This document shows positions 7,817-16,168 of a DNA stretch of 34,803 nt, one piece after another. Numbering within the stretch: position 1 is the first letter of the stretch; each line of letters starts with the position of its first letter. Location of the stretch: contig JAHHTN010000016.1 in NCBI GenBank assembly GCA_020024645.1, forward strand, positions 1-34,803, given 5' to 3'. Both the position numbers and the translations under genes were made by a program. The stretch comes from Faecalimonas sp. (GTDB taxonomy: Bacteria; Bacillota; Clostridia; Lachnospirales; Lachnospiraceae). The notes beneath the pieces are model-generated. The model was given only the letters and a program-made list of their open reading frames with translations. It was not told where the DNA came from and searched no databases.

Positions 7817-9187
7817 ATGGCAAATTCAATAGACAAAGTATTATTTGAAATCACCCCAAAAATCCAACAATTAGCAGATCTCTGTGCAAACAACAATGCT
7901 ATAGACAAAGAATTATATACCAAATATGAAGTAAAACGAGGACTCCGTGATTTAAACGGAAAAGGTGTTTTAGCCGGTCTTACAAATATTTCTGATGTTT
8001 GTGCTAAGAAAGAAATCGACGGTGTTGAAGTTCCATGTGCAGGAAATTTATACTACAGAGGATACAATATCAAAGATCTCGTAAATGGATTTTTAGATGC
8101 AAAACATTTTGGTTTTGAAGAAGCCGCTTATCTTTTATTATTTGGAAATCTCCCAAATAATAAAGAATTGATTGACTTCCACGAAACATTGATTGAAAGA
8201 AGAACACTCCCTCCTAATTTTGTTAGGGATGTTATTATGAAAGCACCTAGCAGAGACATGATGAATAGTCTTTCTCGCTCTATTTTAAATTTATATTCTT
8301 ATGATGAAAAAGCAGATGACACTTCCATTCCAAATGTTTTACGGCAGTGTCTCAATCTGATTAGCCAATTTCCTATGCTCATGGTTTATGGCTATCACGC
8401 TTACAACTATAGACGTGGAGATGACCTATTTATTTACGCACCATCTCCAAATCTTTCCACAGCAGAAAATATTCTAATGATGCTTCGTAAAGACAAACAG
8501 TATACAAAATTTGAAGCAACTGTTCTTGATATGGCACTTGTACTGCATATGGATCACGGCGGTGGTAACAATTCTACTTTCACTACCCATGTTGTCACTT
8601 CGTCTGGAACAGACACTTATTCCACAATTGCTGCAGCTCTTGCCTCCCTAAAAGGTCCAAAACATGGTGGTGCTAACATAAAAGTATCCCAAATGTTTGA
8701 AGATATGAAACAACATATATCTGATTGGGAAGACGAAGATTCTGTTCGCCAATATTTAAATGATTTATTAGATAAGAAAGCATTTGATCAAAAAGGTCTA
8801 ATATACGGTATGGGGCATGCTATTTATTCTATTTCTGACCCAAGGGCAGATATATTTAAAGGATTTGTAAAACGTCTTGCTATAGAAAAAGGTTGTGAAA
8901 AGGAATATAACTTATATGCCATGGTAGAACGCCTTGCTCCTGAAGTTATCGGAGAAAAACGTAAAATTTATAAAGGAGTTAATGCAAACGTAGACTTTTA
9001 TAGCGGACTTGTATACGGTATGCTTGGACTTCCAAAAGAACTATATACTCCGATTTTTGCAGCTGCACGTATTGTAGGTTGGAGTGCTCACCGATTAGAA
9101 GAGTTAAAAAATGTAGATAAAATTATCCGTCCCGCCTATCGTCCTTTGTGCCCTCATCGCGATTATATCAAACTGGAGGATAGATAA
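7817..9187 (+). CDS. citrate/2-methylcitrate synthase
   Basis: 456 residues of the citrate synthase family, which condenses acetyl-CoA (or propionyl-CoA) with oxaloacetate in the cytoplasm. Family residues are visible: His247 in MDHGGGNNSTF, His334 in GMGHAIY followed by SDPRA, and Asp393 in NVDFYSG, matching the two histidines and the aspartate of the active site. An N-terminal extension of about 90 residues precedes the core, as in many Clostridia homologues. The start has GAAAGGAG seven bases upstream. Aconitase and isocitrate dehydrogenase are not adjacent. Citrate versus methylcitrate preference cannot be read from sequence. A hydrolase gene follows five bases after the stop and is probably cotranscribed. 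Confidence 0.92.
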   Translation: MANSIDKVLFEITPKIQQLADLCANNNAIDKELYTKYEVKRGLRDLNGKGVLAGLTNISDVCAKKEIDGVEVPCAGNLYYRGYNIKDLVNGFLDAKHFGFEEAAYLLLFGNLPNNKELIDFHETLIERRTLPPNFVRDVIMKAPSRDMMNSLSRSILNLYSYDEKADDTSIPNVLRQCLNLISQFPMLMVYGYHAYNYRRGDDLFIYAPSPNLSTAENILMMLRKDKQYTKFEATVLDMALVLHMDHGGGNNSTFTTHVVTSSGTDTYSTIAAALASLKGPKHGGANIKVSQMFEDMKQHISDWEDEDSVRQYLNDLLDKKAFDQKGLIYGMGHAIYSISDPRADIFKGFVKRLAIEKGCEKEYNLYAMVERLAPEVIGEKRKIYKGVNANVDFYSGLVYGMLGLPKELYTPIFAAARIVGWSAHRLEELKNVDKIIRPAYRPLCPHRDYIKLEDR

Positions 9188-9192
9188 CATTG

Positions 9193-10131
9193 ATGAAACG
9201 ACATTTTTATTATTTGTCGCAAGATGGGAAAACGAAAATTCATGCAATCGAATGGATTCCGGAAGGTAATATTTCTGCCATACTCCAAATTTCACATGGT
9301 ATGGTAGAATATATCGACCGATATGATGAATTTGCTCGCTTTTTAAATAAACAAGGTTATTATGTTGTCGGGCATGATCACTTAGGACATGGAGATTCTG
9401 TACAATCAAAAGAAAATTGGGGATATTTCAACGAAAAAAACGGAAATGAATGTGTTATTGGAGATATACATCAATTACGTCAACTCACACAAGAAAAATA
9501 CCCTGCAATTCCTTATTTTCTTCTTGGACATAGTATGGGGTCTTTTCTGGTAAGACAATATCTTACCATACATGGCTTAGGGCTTTCCGGAGCAATTATT
9601 ATGGGAACTGGAAATCAACCACTTTCCCTAATTAAACTTGGCAAAATATTATGCCGTATTATTGCATCATTTAAAGGATGGCATTACAGAAGCAATTTTG
9701 TAAACAATATGGCATTTGGTGGATATAATAAGAAATTTTTCCCATCTCGTACATCCATGGACTGGTTAAGTCGCAATCCGAAAAATGTAGATACCTATTT
9801 AAGCGAAGACCGTTGTAGATTTATTTTTACGGTAAACGGCTATTATCATATGTTTAGGGGCATAGAACATCTTGCAAAAGACAAAAACTTTAAGCAAATT
9901 CCCAAACAGCTCCCTGTTCTTTTTATTGCTGGAGAAGAGGATCCTGTTGGAAATTTTGGAAAAGGGGTAAAGGCTGTCTTTCAAAAATATAAAGATGGTG
10001 ATATAAAAGATGTTTCCTTAAAACTATATAAAAATGACCGACATGAAATCTTAAATGAAGAAGACAGACAAACTATCTATATGGATATTTATCAGTGGCT
10101 TGAAACAAAACGAATTTCCTGCACACATTAA
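9193..10131 (+). CDS. alpha/beta hydrolase, monoacylglycerol-lipase-like (Hydrolase_4)
   Basis: 312 residues with the lysophospholipase/monoacylglycerol lipase layout: SHGMVEYIDRY oxyanion region (34-43), GHDHLGHGDS (60-69), nucleophile Ser114 in GHSMGS, probable acid Asp250 in AGEEDP and His284 in NDRHE. Known family members hydrolyse acylglycerols or other carboxylic esters; the substrate here is unknown. There is no signal peptide, so it is cytoplasmic. The start is ATG at 9193. A TTG directly before it (9190) lies nearer the GGAGG at 9175-9179, so either may be used. It follows citrate synthase by five bases. Confidence 0.85.
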   Translation: MKRHFYYLSQDGKTKIHAIEWIPEGNISAILQISHGMVEYIDRYDEFARFLNKQGYYVVGHDHLGHGDSVQSKENWGYFNEKNGNECVIGDIHQLRQLTQEKYPAIPYFLLGHSMGSFLVRQYLTIHGLGLSGAIIMGTGNQPLSLIKLGKILCRIIASFKGWHYRSNFVNNMAFGGYNKKFFPSRTSMDWLSRNPKNVDTYLSEDRCRFIFTVNGYYHMFRGIEHLAKDKNFKQIPKQLPVLFIAGEEDPVGNFGKGVKAVFQKYKDGDIKDVSLKLYKNDRHEILNEEDRQTIYMDIYQWLETKRISCTH

Positions 10132-10141
10132 AGTAATGATA

Positions 10142-10150
10142 TGCTATACT
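10142..10150 (+). promoter_or_regulatory. extended -10 promoter for rsmA
   Basis: TGCTATACT fits the extended -10 form (TG, one base, TATACT). No good -35 is visible. It lies in the 54-base gap between the hydrolase and rsmA and would give a leader of about 30 bases. Confidence 0.45.
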
Positions 10151-10185
10151 GATACCAAGATAAAAATGTTAGGAGATAGAAATTT

Positions 10186-11064
10186 ATGAATACGCCCAAA
10201 TGTACTTTAGGCAATCCTCAAAATACAATAGAAATATTACAAAAATATCAATTTTCTTTCCAAAAAAAATTTGGACAAAATTTTTTAATTGATACTCATG
10301 TATTAGATAAAATCATCTCTTCCGCAGAGATTACAAAAAATGATTTTGTATTGGAAATCGGCCCCGGAATCGGAACAATGACACAATACTTGGCTTCCGC
10401 AGCCAGAGAGGTCGTCGCTGTCGAAATCGACAAGGCACTTATTCCTATTTTATCTGATACATTGAGCGAATTTGACAACGTCACTGTTATTAATGATGAT
10501 GTATTAAAAGTAGATATACGTGCTTTGGCACAAGAACGCAATAATGGTAAGCCAATTAAGGTTGTTGCAAATCTGCCATATTATATTACTACACCAATTA
10601 TTATGGGATTATTTGAAAGTAATGTCCCTATTGCAAGCATTACCATCATGGTACAAAAAGAAGTTGCCGATCGTATGCAAGTCGGACCTGGAACAAAAGA
10701 TTATGGTGCTTTGTCACTTGCTGTACAATATTACGCAAAACCATATATTGTAGCGAATGTTCCTCCAAATTGTTTTATGCCAAGACCCAAAGTTGCTTCT
10801 GCCGTAATTCGTCTAGAACGCCACACCGAAGCTCCTGTTGCTGTTATAGATGAAAAACTTATGTTTAAAATTATACGTGCATCTTTCAATCAGCGAAGAA
10901 AAACTTTAGCCAATGGACTAAATAATTCTCCTGAAATCAATCTTCCAAAAGAGATTATTACAGAAGCAATTGAAACACTTGGAAAAGGTACAAGTATACG
11001 TGGAGAAGTTCTTACGTTACAGGAATTTGCCACATTAAGTAATACTATAAGTAAATTATTATAA
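10186..11064 (+). CDS. rsmA: 16S rRNA (adenine1518/1519-N6)-dimethyltransferase
   Basis: 292 residues, normal KsgA/RsmA length. It has the N-terminal signature KKFGQNFLID (27-36), SAM motif LEIGPGIGTMT (56-66), acidic VEID and the catalytic NLPYYITTP (129-137). A C-terminal helical domain carries FNQRRKTLANGL. It dimethylates two adjacent adenines in helix 45 of 16S rRNA during 30S maturation. AGGAGA precedes the ATG. In many Firmicutes rsmA closes a metG-tatD-rnmV-rsmA cluster. Here it lies about 3 kb upstream of metG, separated by an AIM24 gene, a repeat and a DUF885 gene, and no rnmV is seen. Confidence 0.95.
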   Translation: MNTPKCTLGNPQNTIEILQKYQFSFQKKFGQNFLIDTHVLDKIISSAEITKNDFVLEIGPGIGTMTQYLASAAREVVAVEIDKALIPILSDTLSEFDNVTVINDDVLKVDIRALAQERNNGKPIKVVANLPYYITTPIIMGLFESNVPIASITIMVQKEVADRMQVGPGTKDYGALSLAVQYYAKPYIVANVPPNCFMPRPKVASAVIRLERHTEAPVAVIDEKLMFKIIRASFNQRRKTLANGLNNSPEINLPKEIITEAIETLGKGTSIRGEVLTLQEFATLSNTISKLL

Positions 11065-11089
11065 TTTTATTTCAGAAAGGAGATTGCCT

Positions 11090-11770
11090 ATGCAATACCA
11101 AATCAAAGGAGAAACTTTACCAGTTGTTATCTGCCATCTAGAAGCTGGTGAAAAAATGATTACTGAAAAAGGATCTATGTCTTGGATGTCACCAAATATG
11201 CTTATGGAAACAAGCACCAATGGGGGTATCGGAAAAGCATTCGGCAGAATGTTTTCCGGCGAATCTATGTTCCAAAATATTTACACTGCACAAGGTGGAA
11301 ACGGAACAATTGCTTTCGCTTCTAGTTTTCCTGGATCTATAAAAGCATTTGAAATCAGTCCAGAAAATGAAATGATCTTCCAAAAAAGTGCTTTCTTAGC
11401 AGCTGAAGCTAGTGTTCAACTTTCCACACATTTTCAAAAAAAATTAGGTTCTGGTTTATTCGGTGGTGAAGGATTTATTCTACAAAAAGTATCTGGATAC
11501 GGAACTATGTTCGCTGAATTTGACGGTCATGTAGTTGAATATGAATTACAACCCGGACAGCAAATCGTGATAGATACTGGACACTTAGCAGCAATGACAA
11601 CGTCTTGCCAAATGGATATTCAAACGATCCGAGGCGTAAAAAATATTGTATTTGGAGGCGAAGGACTTTTCAACACAGTCATTACAGGACCAGGACGTGT
11701 ATGGTTACAGACAATGCCAGCAAGCAATGTAGCAGGTTCATTAATTCCTTACTTGCCTAAAGGAAATTAA
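11090..11770 (+). CDS. AIM24 / TIGR00266 family protein
   Basis: 226 residues of all-beta, glycine-rich sequence with family landmarks GSMSWMSPNM, GKAFGRMFSGES, LTCQMD-like CQMDIQTIRG and the C-terminal GEGLFNTVITGPGRVWLQT. AIM24-like proteins fold as a trimeric beta-barrel of unknown biochemical role in bacteria. The start is ATG at 11090, seven bases after GAAAGGAG; the in-frame TTG at 11084 lies within the ribosome-site spacing. It follows rsmA by 25 bases, so they are probably cotranscribed and end at the terminator at 11794-11833. Confidence 0.85.
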   Translation: MQYQIKGETLPVVICHLEAGEKMITEKGSMSWMSPNMLMETSTNGGIGKAFGRMFSGESMFQNIYTAQGGNGTIAFASSFPGSIKAFEISPENEMIFQKSAFLAAEASVQLSTHFQKKLGSGLFGGEGFILQKVSGYGTMFAEFDGHVVEYELQPGQQIVIDTGHLAAMTTSCQMDIQTIRGVKNIVFGGEGLFNTVITGPGRVWLQTMPASNVAGSLIPYLPKGN

Positions 11771-11793
11771 TTTTTTTCAATTTATTTATGCAC

Positions 11794-11833
11794 AAAAAGG
11801 GTTGCTTCTACTTTGTAGAAAACAACCCTTTTT
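11794..11833 (+). terminator. intrinsic terminator after the AIM24 gene
   Basis: AAAAAGGGTTG (11794-11804) pairs with CAACCC followed by TTTTT (11823-11833). An inner TTCTAC/GTAGAA stem makes a long hairpin that ends in a T run. Confidence 0.9.
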
Positions 11834-11838
11834 GTTGT

Positions 11839-11859
11839 CTAACATCATATTGATGTTAG
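11839..11859. other. short perfect hairpin next to repeat copy A
   Basis: CTAACATCA and TGATGTTAG form a 9-bp stem with a 3-nt loop. It lies between the AIM24 terminator and repeat copy A. No T run follows, so it is not a classical terminator. Copy B also has a hairpin on the matching side (17134-17159), but of unrelated sequence. Confidence 0.5.
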
Positions 11860-11863
11860 TTCA

Positions 11864-12035
11864 TTATTTAAAGGAATGAGAGTAAAGTGTACACCTTAAA
11901 TTCATCTTAAGGCGAAAATTTACTTTATGAGGGGGGGGGAGATAGTTGTTGTTTATCAACTATCTGATTCTTAGTATAATGATTAAATGTGTCCAAAATA
12001 TGTTCAGACTATAAAAGAAATAGAAATTTTATTAA
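11864..12035 (+). repeat. structured intergenic repeat, copy A
   Basis: This stretch is repeated on the opposite strand at 16953-17120. The 28 bases at 11940-11967 are identical in both, and the left edge (AAAGGAATGAGAGTAAAGTG at 11871-11890) is identical too. Predicted stems in this orientation: AGAGTAAA (11879-11886) with TTTACTTT (11919-11926); inner CCTTAA (11894-11899) with TTAAGG (11907-11912); and AGATAGTTG (11940-11948) with CAACTATCT (11957-11965). A run of nine G lies at 11931-11939. Similarity fades near the 3' end of the convergent DUF885 gene. I do not recognise the family. It has no coding potential, since the ATG-led frame stops after seven codons. Confidence 0.85.
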
Positions 12036-12053
12036 CGTAAAATAAAACACACT

Positions 12054-13799
12054 TTATTTTTCTTTCAAAACATACTTTCTAACAATCGAAAAAGGAGCTG
12101 GACCCACATCTAGTACTGCTTGATGAAAATCTCTTTGCGAAAATGCTTTTCCCTTTTTTTCTGCTATATCTTTTTTTAATTCCAAAAACTCCACATATCC
12201 TATATAATACTTTAAATAATTTGCAGGTGTAGAAACAATCAATTCATAAATTTCTTCCACCGTTTTTTCTTCTTTAATACCATATTTTTCAAAAAAATAG
12301 ACTGTATCTCTAAGAGACCAACCATCATAATGTATACCAATGTCTGCTCTAGCATATAAACCAAGTAAAAGGGAACTATTCTTTTGCTCTAAAATTGCCT
12401 GTTTCCTTTCCATTGGAGTAAGATAATACGAACACATTTCCGCATAAGTCGCCCAACCTTCCACATATCCTCCAAAATTTAAAAGACTACGAATCGGATT
12501 AGGATTTTGGGAAGAAAAATATGTAGTCTGATATAAATGACCTGGATATCCCTCATGGGCCAGTGTTGTATACAAATGTAATTTTTCCATATTATGTGAA
12601 CGGTTAATATAAATCACATTTTTTTCAGTATGATCAATACATGGAATCACATAAAAAGCAGGGCTTAAATACGGCTCCATATCTCTTGGCACAAATTTAA
12701 TTTCTGTTTCTACTTTAGGAATTTTAGGAAAAACTTTTGTAATCTTTTTTTCTAGATCTTTTAAATAAGTTTGTGGAGTATTCTTTTGCAAAGAAAAAAC
12801 AGTTGCTGATACGTTCTCTCCTACTCCCTTTTGACTCATCGCAAGTAAATCTTCTGTCATCTGTTTCTGAATTAACGATTTTAATTCAGAAATTTTTCTT
12901 GAAGAACCTGTTTCCATTTTCACTTTATATTGGTAGTATTTTTTCCCATTTGGAAAGTGACAAACACCCGACGAATTTTCACCCTTTCCACGCATTATTT
13001 TTAATTCTCTAATCAATTTATCATAGGAAGGAAATACATTACTTTCTAACCTTTTCTCATTTTCCAAAAGATATTTTCTTTTCTCTTTCTCCGTTAAGAA
13101 AGTAATATTTTCTAATCGCTGCCGAAAAGTTGAATAAAGATAATGTTTTTTCCCTTGAGAAATCACCGACTCACACTGTTTTATAATAGAATCTACCCCT
13201 TTATCTGAAAGAAACAATCCTTTTTCTACTTTCTCCTTCTCAAACTCAATAAGTGAATTAAAATAATCTGGTGTTTCCTTCAACAATTGTAAATAGGTAT
13301 CCACATCTTTCTTTTTTGAAAAAGAATATTCTGCTAGTAAAACTGGAAGTTGTGTTTGTATACCCGTAATCGCATTTAGCGGTTCTTCATACAGAAGATA
13401 TTTTCCCCCTTCTTTTTGCAGTTGCAAATGTGATTTCAGCACATCATAGGTTAACCTGTTCTCTTTTGATAATTTTCTATATGGAATTTTTTTTAACAGA
13501 TTCTCGCAATTTTCCACCGATGCTAGTACCGACATTTTGTCTGTGGGAAAATCCCCATATGTTACAGGCGAATTGAAAACACCATATTTTTCTGGATTTT
13601 CCAACGTATAGTGTAAGTTAATCGTGTTTGCTGAAACTTCTTGCTGAAACAGAGATAAAGTAAACTGTTCAAAAGTTTTATTGACATCAGAAGAACTTGG
13701 AATAAAATGATTTGCCAGCAGAGAAACGGCAAGTAAAATGGCAAGAAGAAATGAAATATGACGTGCCTTTTTGGATTTCTTTGTAAAAGAAAATTTCAT
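12054..13799 (-). CDS. DUF885 family putative metallopeptidase, exported or membrane-anchored
   Basis: 581 residues. The N-terminus is basic (KKSKKAR) followed by a hydrophobic stretch (about 14-29), giving a signal peptide or anchor. The rest is an alpha-helical DUF885 domain with the hallmark HEGYPGHLYQ (His415, Glu416, His421), a HExxxGH-type motif expected to bind zinc. Downstream EGWATYAEM carries a further conserved Glu. Members are thought to be carboxypeptidase-like peptidases, but few have been tested. The start is ATG at 13799 with AGGGTGG upstream; an in-frame ATG 54 bases earlier has no ribosome site and would put 18 residues before the signal sequence. It is divergent from metG, and its 3' end runs into repeat copy A with no obvious terminator. 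Confidence 0.82.
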   Translation of the reverse strand: MKFSFTKKSKKARHISFLLAILLAVSLLANHFIPSSSDVNKTFEQFTLSLFQQEVSANTINLHYTLENPEKYGVFNSPVTYGDFPTDKMSVLASVENCENLLKKIPYRKLSKENRLTYDVLKSHLQLQKEGGKYLLYEEPLNAITGIQTQLPVLLAEYSFSKKKDVDTYLQLLKETPDYFNSLIEFEKEKVEKGLFLSDKGVDSIIKQCESVISQGKKHYLYSTFRQRLENITFLTEKEKRKYLLENEKRLESNVFPSYDKLIRELKIMRGKGENSSGVCHFPNGKKYYQYKVKMETGSSRKISELKSLIQKQMTEDLLAMSQKGVGENVSATVFSLQKNTPQTYLKDLEKKITKVFPKIPKVETEIKFVPRDMEPYLSPAFYVIPCIDHTEKNVIYINRSHNMEKLHLYTTLAHEGYPGHLYQTTYFSSQNPNPIRSLLNFGGYVEGWATYAEMCSYYLTPMERKQAILEQKNSSLLLGLYARADIGIHYDGWSLRDTVYFFEKYGIKEEKTVEEIYELIVSTPANYLKYYIGYVEFLELKKDIAEKKGKAFSQRDFHQAVLDVGPAPFSIVRKYVLKEK

Positions 13800-13915
13800 A
13801 AAATCCACCCTACTTTTTTTACAGTTTATGAAAAAAAGCAAGGTGTTATACACAAAAATTTATTCTTTTACGATTTTTATTTCGAGGAGATAGTCTGCCT
13901 GATTATTCCGAATCA

Positions 13916-13944
13916 TTGACAAAAAAGCAGGTCTATGTTACGAT
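13916..13944 (+). promoter_or_regulatory. promoter of the metG T-box transcript
   Basis: A perfect TTGACA (13916-13921), a 17-base spacer and TACGAT (13939-13944). It sits just upstream of the T-box Stem I. Confidence 0.65.
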
Positions 13945-13949
13945 TTTTA

Positions 13950-14227
13950 TAGATATAACGAAAACGCAGTGACGAAAAGAGTAAGTTTCCGGAAACTTTA
14001 CAGAGAAATCCTAATATGCTGAGAGGGATAAGTGAAAAGAAATTGAACATGGCTTCTGAGCGGTATATTGAGCAAATATATATTTGTAAGGTATAATGGG
14101 TTCGCCCTTTACAGCGAGCGGGTATGTATTTGTACCCATTAAGGTTTCTGTCGCGAGACAGAGATAAACAGAAGTGGTAACACGGGTAATACTCGTCTTC
14201 TCTAAAATTTAGAGAAGGCGATTTTTT
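13950..14227 (+). promoter_or_regulatory. T-box leader (tRNA-Met sensing) of metG
   Basis: The 454-base gap between the DUF885 gene and metG holds this leader. The T-box sequence AAGTGGTAACACGGG is at 14172-14186. Its TGGT (14175-14178) can pair with the ACCA end of an uncharged tRNA. A specifier candidate ATG (14049-14051) sits in the GAACATGGC context on the 3' side of Stem I, matching methionine. A terminator hairpin with T6 closes the leader. Inference from the well-known mechanism: uncharged tRNA-Met stabilises the antiterminator and turns on metG-tatD. Confidence 0.93.
14193..14227 (+). terminator. T-box regulatory terminator
   Basis: CGTCTTCTCTAAA pairs with TTTAGAGAAGGCG-type sequence ending at 14220, followed by ATTTTTT. 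It lies 26 bases before the metG start and competes with the antiterminator built on the T-box sequence. Confidence 0.88.
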
Positions 14228-14253
14228 CATTTAAAAGCAAAAGGAGAGAGATT

Positions 14254-16149
14254 ATGGAAAACAAAAAATTTTATATGACAACTGCCATCGCCTACACATC
14301 AGGCAAGCCACACATTGGAAATACTTATGAATTTGTTCTTGCAGACGCAATTGCAAGATACAAAAGAAGCCAAGGATATGATGTATTTTTTCAGACAGGT
14401 ACAGATGAACACGGACAGAAAATCGAATTAAAAGCCGAAGAAGCTGGAGTATCTCCAAAAGAATTTGTTGATGACGTTGCTTCTCAAGTAAAAGAAATCG
14501 CAGATATGATGAATACTTCTTATGACAAATTTATCCGTACAACTGATGAATATCACGAAAAACAGGTACAGAAAATTTTCAAAAAATTATATGACCAAGG
14601 AGATATTTACAAAGGACATTATGAAGGAATGTATTGTACACCTTGCGAATCATTTTTCACAGAATCACAATTAATAGACGGAAAATGTCCTGACTGTGGT
14701 AGAGAAGTACAACCTGCTAAAGAAGAAGCATACTTCTTCAAAATGAGTAAATATGCTGACCGACTTATTGAACATATCAATACACACCCAGAATTTATTC
14801 AACCCGTATCCCGTAAAAATGAAATGATGAACAACTTCTTACTACCAGGTTTACAGGATCTTTGTGTATCTAGAACATCATTTAAATGGGGAATCCCTGT
14901 TGATTTCGATCCAAAACATGTTGTATACGTTTGGCTTGACGCATTAACAAACTATATCACAGGAATTGGATATGACTGTGATGGAGAAGACAAAGAACTT
15001 TTCAACAAAAATTGGCCTGCTGACTTACATTTAATTGGAAAAGACATTATTCGTTTCCATACAATTTACTGGCCTATTTTCTTAATGGCATTAGATCTTC
15101 CACTTCCAAAACAAATTTTTGGACATCCTTGGTTATTACAGGGCGACGGAAAAATGAGTAAATCAAAAGGAAATGTTATCTATGCAGATGAACTTGTAAA
15201 TATGTTTGGAGTTGATGCTGTGCGTTACTTTGTTCTTCACGAAATGCCTTTTGAAAATGATGGTGTCATTACATGGGAATTAATGGTAGAACGTATGAAC
15301 TCAGACTTAGCAAATACATTAGGAAATCTTGTTAACAGAACGATTTCTATGACAAACAAATATTTTGGTGGAACTGTTACAGATAAGGGCGTATATGAAG
15401 AAGTTGATGCTGACTTAAAAGCAGTAACTGAACACACACCAAATGCAGTAGATGAAAAAATGGACAAACTCCGTGTTGCAGATGCTATTACTGAAATTTT
15501 CAATTTGTTCAAACGCTGTAACAAATACATTGACGAAACTATGCCATGGGCTTTAGCAAAAGAAGAAGACAAAAAAAACAGATTGGCAACTGTACTTTAT
15601 AACTTAATTCATAGTATCTCTGCAGGTGCTGAATTACTTTCTTCCTTCATGCCAGAAACATCAGAAAAAATTCTTACACAATTAAATGGCGGAAATGTAA
15701 CAGACAAACCTGAAATCTTATTCCAAAGATTAGATTTAGAAGAAGTAATGAAAAAAGTAGCTGAACTTCATCCTCCTGTAGAGAAAGAAAAAGAAGAAGA
15801 TGTAATCGACATTGAACCAAAAGAAGAAATCACATTTGATGACTTTATGAAATTACAATTCCAAGTTGGCGAAATCATTGCTTGTGAAGAAGTTAAAAAA
15901 TCTAAAAAACTACTTTGTTCTCAAGTTAAAATAGGAAGCCACGTGAAACAAATTGTTTCTGGAATAAAAGCACATTATACAGCAGAGGAAATGGTTGGTA
16001 AAAAAGTTATGGTACTTGTAAACTTAAAACCAGCTAAATTAGCTGGCGTACTTTCTGAAGGAATGCTATTATGTGCTGAAGATGCTGAAGGAAATCTTGC
16101 ATTACTTACGCCAGAGAAAACAATGCCAGCAGGTGCTGAAATCTGCTAA
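14254..16149 (+). CDS. metG: methionyl-tRNA synthetase with C-terminal tRNA-binding domain
   Basis: 631 residues. The catalytic domain has the HIGH-type motif HIGN (20-23), a zinc knuckle with two CxxC pairs (CTPC and CPDC) and the KMSKS loop (300-304). An anticodon-binding helical domain follows. A charged linker (EKEKEEDVIDIEPKEE) then leads to a C-terminal EMAP-II/Trbp111-like OB fold (about 525-631) that aids dimerisation and tRNA binding. It charges tRNA-Met for initiation and elongation. GGAGAGAG lies before the ATG. Expression is under the T-box leader, and tatD follows 19 bases downstream in the same transcript. Confidence 0.97.
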   Translation: MENKKFYMTTAIAYTSGKPHIGNTYEFVLADAIARYKRSQGYDVFFQTGTDEHGQKIELKAEEAGVSPKEFVDDVASQVKEIADMMNTSYDKFIRTTDEYHEKQVQKIFKKLYDQGDIYKGHYEGMYCTPCESFFTESQLIDGKCPDCGREVQPAKEEAYFFKMSKYADRLIEHINTHPEFIQPVSRKNEMMNNFLLPGLQDLCVSRTSFKWGIPVDFDPKHVVYVWLDALTNYITGIGYDCDGEDKELFNKNWPADLHLIGKDIIRFHTIYWPIFLMALDLPLPKQIFGHPWLLQGDGKMSKSKGNVIYADELVNMFGVDAVRYFVLHEMPFENDGVITWELMVERMNSDLANTLGNLVNRTISMTNKYFGGTVTDKGVYEEVDADLKAVTEHTPNAVDEKMDKLRVADAITEIFNLFKRCNKYIDETMPWALAKEEDKKNRLATVLYNLIHSISAGAELLSSFMPETSEKILTQLNGGNVTDKPEILFQRLDLEEVMKKVAELHPPVEKEKEEDVIDIEPKEEITFDDFMKLQFQVGEIIACEEVKKSKKLLCSQVKIGSHVKQIVSGIKAHYTAEEMVGKKVMVLVNLKPAKLAGVLSEGMLLCAEDAEGNLALLTPEKTMPAGAEIC

Positions 16150-16168
16150 TTCATTTAGGAGGAGTTAA

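Noticed and set aside
9104..9409. 101-codon minus-strand frame over the citrate synthase/hydrolase junction
   Set aside because: Shadow of two well-supported genes on the other strand.
11940..11965. The invariant repeat hairpin as a classical intrinsic terminator
   Set aside because: No T run follows on either strand.
11864..12035. Insertion sequence or CRISPR interpretation of the repeat pair
   Set aside because: No transposase, no terminal inverted repeats or target duplication seen, and only two copies with no spacer array.
13913..14230. 105-codon minus-strand frame across the metG leader
   Set aside because: It lies entirely on the antisense of the T-box, has no ribosome site and resembles no protein family.
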